A stretch of DNA of 64,000 nucleotides from Blastomyces gilchristii SLH14081. Lineage: Eukaryota > Ascomycota > Eurotiomycetes > Onygenales > Ajellomycetaceae. Below are positions 59,401 through 64,000 of this stretch, piece by piece. The notes beneath the pieces are model-generated. The model had not been told where the DNA came from, made no database searches, and saw only the letters and a list, made by a program, of their open reading frames with translations. The stretch's first letter is position 1; every line of letters starts with the position of its first letter. The stretch lies in assembly GCF_000003855.2 (NCBI RefSeq), contig NW_003101673.1:1655746-1719745 (forward strand). Reading direction: 5' to 3'. A program made the position numbers and the translations under genes.

Positions 59401-59980
59401 CTGTTTGTTCATCCACAGGAGAACCGATGCTGCCAACCACCCTCTTCAAGGCTGTATATAAGGAGCTCCTCAATCCGGCATGGTTTTGGGAGGACTTGAA
59501 TAGCTTCAACAATGCGGAGCAGACAACAGTCGACTGAGTGAACAGACTGTCTCCAGCTCCTGCATATATCTCCCCTATCGCGACAGCGGCGGCAAACTTA
59601 GTCTTCAGCTCCCAATCATTCTTCCCAGCATTGAGTATTCCCAGAAGTTGTGTGACGGTGTCGTACAGCGTGGTTCGGTCCCCCTTGCTGAAGATAGCGT
59701 TGAAACATCGGCCGACGTTATTTCGTATCACCCTGGTGGGAGGAGGCGACGAAAGCTTCAATATTTTAAAGAGTTCCTGAATGATAAACCGTTGCTGAGA
59801 AGATAGACCCGCTTTATCGAGTGTCGCTGTGTATTGAACGAGGTCCGCGGTAAACCTCAGGAGGTAGAGGTCTTGTTGTTCGGAGGGGAGTGAATGAAGC
59901 TTGGGCACATCTAGTTCGAGGCGGGAGTCCGCAGTGTCTGGCCCCGCTGATGGCGCAGCAGCGGTATCAGGAGCCGCCAT
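53451..59980 (-). CDS. LAA1: HEAT-repeat protein, LAA1/HEATR5 family (AP-1 accessory)
   Basis: Six exons on the - strand (57527-59980, 57111-57473, 55783-57060, 55490-55721, 55137-55435, 53451-55076) join in frame to 2083 residues, close to the roughly 2000 of the family. Helical HEAT-type repeats run the full length. The opening LPSEQQDLYLLRFTADLV and HPDPIVRCIGSEALGRLCN are typical family blocks. Residues about 275-316 are a Lys/Pro-rich linker; the C-terminus has a Gly run (about eight Gly) coded by a CCC/CCA tract. Yeast Laa1 and animal HEATR5 bind the clathrin adaptor AP-1 and guide trans-Golgi/endosome traffic. The ATG at 59980 (MAAPDTAAAP) is preferred to one 37 codons upstream because the extra residues look like 5' UTR. 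All introns have GT..AG ends. Confidence 0.88.
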
Positions 59981-60220
59981 TGCTGCTGATGCTTCATAGG
60001 AATACTCCCAGGCACATCTACAATTTGTGCGAACTAAATGGTTCACCTTTAAGGGGTTGGAGTTAAACGTCGTGCTCGTGCCATAGTTCACGAACTGTCA
60101 AGATATATCACCGGCGCGGATCAACAGTCGGGCCGATCCTCTCCCGCGGAGCCCCAAAAGTGTCGTCGGACAACGACATCGTTCTCGCGCGCCGACGTTA
60201 CCGCCGTTATTATAGACCTC
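59981..60220. promoter_or_regulatory. Bidirectional promoter, LAA1-type gene and TACO1-type gene
   Basis: Only 240 bases separate the two divergent start codons, so both genes must share this upstream region. It is CpG-rich (for example CCGGCGCGGATC near 60111) and has no clear TATA box. Confidence 0.65.
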
Positions 60221-61125
60221 ATGGCTTCTACTTTTAGATTGAGACTTTTGGGAGGGCCTCGAAGCCTACGCCCTTGGGTGTGCAAGCATTGTCGAGCCCT
60301 GAGTTCCTCCGCAATCGTACAGGCAGGTCACAACCGTTGGTCTACAATTAGGCACGACAAGGGCAAAAACGATGCGGCAAAGAGCAAAGAGCGCATTCTC
60401 TACGCCAGAGACATAATCAATGCGTCGAAGTGTAAGCAAACTTTACACTGAACATTTGTTGTCCATATTTCTTACTCCTCATAATACTGACACTATGCAA
60501 AGTATTTGGACCAGACCCGGCCTCAAATCCCCGACTCGCCCTTGTCATCAGCAAAGCGAAACGAAGCGGTATGTCAAAGAGTACAATTGAGGCTGCTATT
60601 GCGCGTGGCCAGGGAATATCGCCGACGGGTGCACCCCTCGAATCGGTAACGATTGAAGCACTCCTACCATCATCTGTTGCTGTCGTGATCGAATGTATGA
60701 CGGATCAGAAAATGAGAACACTGCAAGATGTCCGCTTTTTAATTAAACATCACGGGGGGACAGTCACACCCACGAGCTATCTATTCGAGAAGAAAGGCAG
60801 AATCGTATTTGAGAAGGTCGAAGGCTTGAACGTAGATGACCACCTGGAGCATGCCATTGATGCTGGAGCTATTGATGTGGATACAGACGATCAAGGTCGG
60901 CTCAGAGTATTCGCAGAGTACGCAGATACGAAGGCTGTTGGTGATAAACTTTCAGCACTGACTGGATTGAAAATCGAGACCGCTGACATTATTTGGGACC
61001 CGAATAAGGACACGATTGTGGAACTGCAATCGAGAGAAGATGCAGATAAAATCGAGGAGATCCTGAATGCAATTCGAGAGGAACCCACCGTCCAGGATAT
61101 ATATACCAATTCAACTACATTATAA
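60221..61125 (+). CDS. YebC/TACO1 family mitochondrial translation factor
   Basis: Exons 60221-60431 and 60503-61125, intron GTAAGC..AAG, give 277 residues. A likely mitochondrial presequence of about 34 residues (MASTFRLRLLGGPRSLRPWV) precedes AGHNRWSTIRHDKGKNDAAK, the hallmark start of the YebC fold. FGPDPASNPRLALVISKAK, MSKSTIEAAIARG and GAPLESVTIEALLPSSVAVV follow in the family's order. Bacterial YebC helps ribosomes through difficult sequences. The mitochondrial homologue TACO1 is needed to translate cytochrome oxidase subunit I. The gene diverges from the LAA1-type gene and ends 66 bases from the stop of the Mis6-type gene. Confidence 0.92.
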
Positions 61126-61191
61126 TCAGAAACAACAATAGGATCAATCGGCCCTCGGTAACCATCGAATATACAAATCTCATGTACACTA

Positions 61192-63634
61192 CTACCGCAA
61201 CGCTTTCATTGTACTCCGCATCAGATTCCCAACTCCTTCAGCTCCCATTTCGTCCAGCCATTCAAGCATCTTTAATCTGTATTCTTGCCAGTTTATCGTT
61301 ATACCTCCCTCTTTATCTAGCGCAGCTAGCGCCCTCTGCGTCACCGGCCTTGTCAATCGCACGGACAATGATTTCCCTTGAGTATCAGCTAATGCTTCTT
61401 CAATCCCCCTGAAACACGCAGAGGAGACGTTGCAAAATGCGGCATTTTGACTTAATGAAAATATAGAAGAAAGTTGGTATTTGTGCTTTTCACCACTAGC
61501 GGAACTAGACGTCTCGCTCAACGCCTGCATATACTTCGAGAGCTCATTTACCGTTCCAGGTGGAACAATGCAGCCCAAGGCATTAGGATCGTCCGAGTTT
61601 AAGCCTCTGTTTCGCCACAACAGGTTGCAAATATCAATCACGTAACCATTAAACCGAGACACTACTTCTGTTGAATACGGTTGATCGGGCGTCCTGGTGC
61701 TTTGAAGCGTCGCTGACGTAAGTGAAGTTTCGAAAGAATGCTTATACACTGCCAGTACGGAACATAGCGTAGATATATGGCTTAGTGTCTGTGTGAACGC
61801 AAGTATATATATTATTTGCGGTTGCGGGACCGTGATGCGTATGTTGGCATTCTTGGGCGCATAGCTGTAAAGTCCTGCCAGGTCGGTATAAAACTGAAGT
61901 ACCGATAACGTAGTGGATCTTTTTTGAATGGTTCCTGTCCACTTAGTCCCCGGTGAGCTCTCGAGGACAGTTAGGGCAAGGAGCTCTGCCCTGCTAATGA
62001 GTTGGAGTAAAGGAGGTATAGGGGAAAGAGAAGGAGTAGCGCGGATTACTGAACCCCAATGTTGGATTAAAGACGAATAGTATTGAAGCATGACAACTTT
62101 TGACTCGGGTTGATCACTTAGAATAGCATCCTCTAATGGAATGAAGTAATTTTGTCGAAGGGTATCGTAGTCTTGTATGGGTATATACTCCAGGAGCCCA
62201 AGGATGGTAGTTCTGCTGTCATGGCCGTTCCAGAAAAGGAGGTATTTGCGCAGAAACTTATCCACAGCTTCAGGCATACTCTGCAGAATAACGAAGTCAA
62301 TATTAAAAGCAACACTGCGAAACCCACGAGCAAGAGGAGAAACTTAGATCACTACCCACCTTGGTAAACCGCACAAACCCAACAAGGGCATCAAGTACAT
62401 ATTCAAGATGTTCTGAGTCATTTACTTCATCCTCTCCTTCCCTCACCGCTCGCATTCGGTCCAGTTCATCCTCAAAAAAACTATCCAACCAGCTCTCTAA
62501 CCGTTGTGTCGCTGCTTCATTCCTCACGAACAGCAAATACCTTTGCGCGAGCGGATCCACTAAGGCCGCAGCAACCTGATTCGGCACCTCGATCCTGTCC
62601 AGTTTCCGGACGAAATCGTTTGCACTCCGTAATTCCTCCAGTGATGTGAAATCTCGCTTGACTCGCGAGGTCTGCACGACTGGGATAACAACCTCAATTC
62701 GACTCCTTTTCACCCCCCCGCGCCGCACAGCTTGGAAAGTCTGCGGAGCGCCTTGACCATTACCCGGCAATCCTGAAGGGGCAGTTCGTTCTTGAATATG
62801 CCTCATCTGTTTAACCCACTCAGGATCGGGATGTTTGAAGAAGTAAGTTGCACGCCCACTTGATGCGTAGGCATCCCCAACAATGATGTCAGGATAATAG
62901 CTCTTAAAAACTTTCAGCAGGCCCAGAAGCTCCCGCTCTTCGCCGCCGGTGTTTCTCATTAGCTCCATGAGCGCTTGAATGCGGAATGGCTTTATGTGTT
63001 TCCTACGTGTGATTAGCGAGAGAAGATGACATAGTGACCTGCGTAGGCTGATCATGTCCAGGAAATTAAACAAGACAGCATAGAGCCTTGACAGGCATGA
63101 TTGGTCTTCCATATCCTCGTACACTAGAATTAGCCAGCGTATGAGTAAGGATTGGGTTGCAGGCGATGGCTTGCTTCTGCTGGGTCCGAAGCAGGATATG
63201 ACCATTGAAGCTGTGCGAGGGCGCACGCGCTCGGATGGGTAGAGATTCTTTACTATAGTGGTTATCGTCGTTTGGTCTAGATGCTTGGATTTTGAGATGG
63301 TGGCGATTAGGCGCTCTAGCAGATGAGTTGGAATGCCTGACTCGTAAGCGGCGGACGCGATCGATTTCGCCAGATCAGCGACGTTCGTGTGTCGCTGCTT
63401 TGGCGGGAGGGGAGCAACTGCGTGCGCATGTTAGATATTCATTTCTCATGTACAATATTACGATATGGATGAACTTGCGTGTATTCTTACCATTTTCCAG
63501 CTGTTCAATTGCGTCTTTCATTTCCTGCTGCTTGTCTATTGAATTGAACGGTTAGTTGGAAGTTGAATCCGTGATGCACAACCGAACTGAAGATTGTAGT
63601 ATCTTATCTCACCTTGTTGCCCTTCTGGAGCCAT
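61192..63634 (-). CDS. Inner kinetochore protein Mis6/CENP-I
   Basis: Four exons on the - strand (63613-63634, 63491-63535, 62360-63417, 61192-62280) give 737 residues. The first two are tiny: MAPEGQQ and KQQEMKDAIEQLEN. The third opens VAPLPPKQRHTNVADLAKSI and contains PSPATQSLLIRWLILVYEDM and RRKHIKPFRIQALMELMRN, which match the Mis6 family. The fourth starts SMPEAVDKFLRKYLLFWNGH. Mis6/CENP-I is part of the constitutive centromere network and helps place or keep the centromeric histone H3 variant. The protein is largely helical. All introns have GT..AG ends and phases that fit. The first exon is only 22 coding bases, so a cDNA would be the best support for it. Confidence 0.88.
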
Positions 63635-64000
63635 ATTCTCTAGAATAATTTAGACGCTTTATATTTCTGTAGTGGATGAACTTCCCAATTCGCTTTCAAG
63701 GGACGTTCCCAAGGATCCATACGGTTCCCATTCTATCATGAAAACTAGAGTTGGCAATAGAAACAATAAGATCGCCAATAATGAACAAACACCTCTTTGG
63801 TCAAATACTTGTACAATTACGGTTTTGGAAAACGTATGTTCGAATTATCGGGCACGGATTGTCTGAAATCAGTCGCGAAGGTATATACTGGTGCGCGGCG
63901 ATTGGCGCGTCTAGGTGTTTATCTGATCGCGGGGTTGAAACCAGGAAATCATATAACATTCGACTTTCGAGTGCAGAGAAGCGGCGCATTAGTTGCATAG
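63635..64000. other. Upstream region of the Mis6-type gene to the window edge
   Basis: No gene is supported. An open frame runs off the right edge on each strand (from 63797 and 63801), but neither resembles a known family. The first 100 bases before the Mis6 ATG are AT-rich and would hold its promoter. Confidence 0.45.

Overview
The window is nuclear DNA of a filamentous ascomycete. Single-copy genes with 50-100 bp GT..AG introns, mitochondrial, Golgi and kinetochore genes typical of fungi, and a sharp split into a gene-free AT-rich half and a gene-dense half of balanced composition point to the Eurotiomycetes. The bipartite isochores and the relics seen here resemble Onygenales of the Blastomyces type. 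That placement is inference; no marker gene is present.

Positions 1-41109 are an AT-rich isochore made almost wholly of transposable elements riddled with C-to-T and G-to-A changes. Nothing here looks like an intact gene. The elements can be sorted by target-site duplications (TSDs). A gypsy element (A, + strand, 12249-29708) was hit by a second gypsy (B, - strand, 15781-27092, 5-bp TSD CATTC). B's left LTR was in turn hit by a LINE (15981-20029, 14-bp TSD). A 6.3-kb hAT element (4367-10644, perfect 8-bp TSD TATTATAC) and two roughly 500-bp non-autonomous relatives are present. A near full-length LINE (31934-39178) carries one of those relatives. Two copies of a tRNA-derived SINE (6885-7265 and 13806-14177), each with a 13-bp TSD, end in almost the same tail as the LINE. 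Fragments of two more gypsy lineages, a second A-type 3' end, and an unclassified repeat (1-467 and 39624-40090) fill most of the rest. Paired repeats show that the mutation acts mainly on CpG and CpC, not the classic CpA.

At about 41110 the AT-rich sequence stops inside a LINE fragment. From there to 64000 lie nine genes: a small subunit of serine palmitoyltransferase (+), PET100 (-), a peroxisomal enoyl-CoA isomerase (+), CDC123 (-), COG1 (+), a DUF1640 mitochondrial coiled-coil protein (+), a LAA1/HEATR5-type HEAT-repeat protein (-), a TACO1/YebC family protein (+) and a Mis6/CENP-I kinetochore protein (-).

Exon boundaries were set by hand from splice sites, reading frame and family similarity. 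The genes do not form a pathway. Two touch cytochrome c oxidase (PET100, TACO1) and two touch Golgi/endosome traffic (COG1, LAA1).
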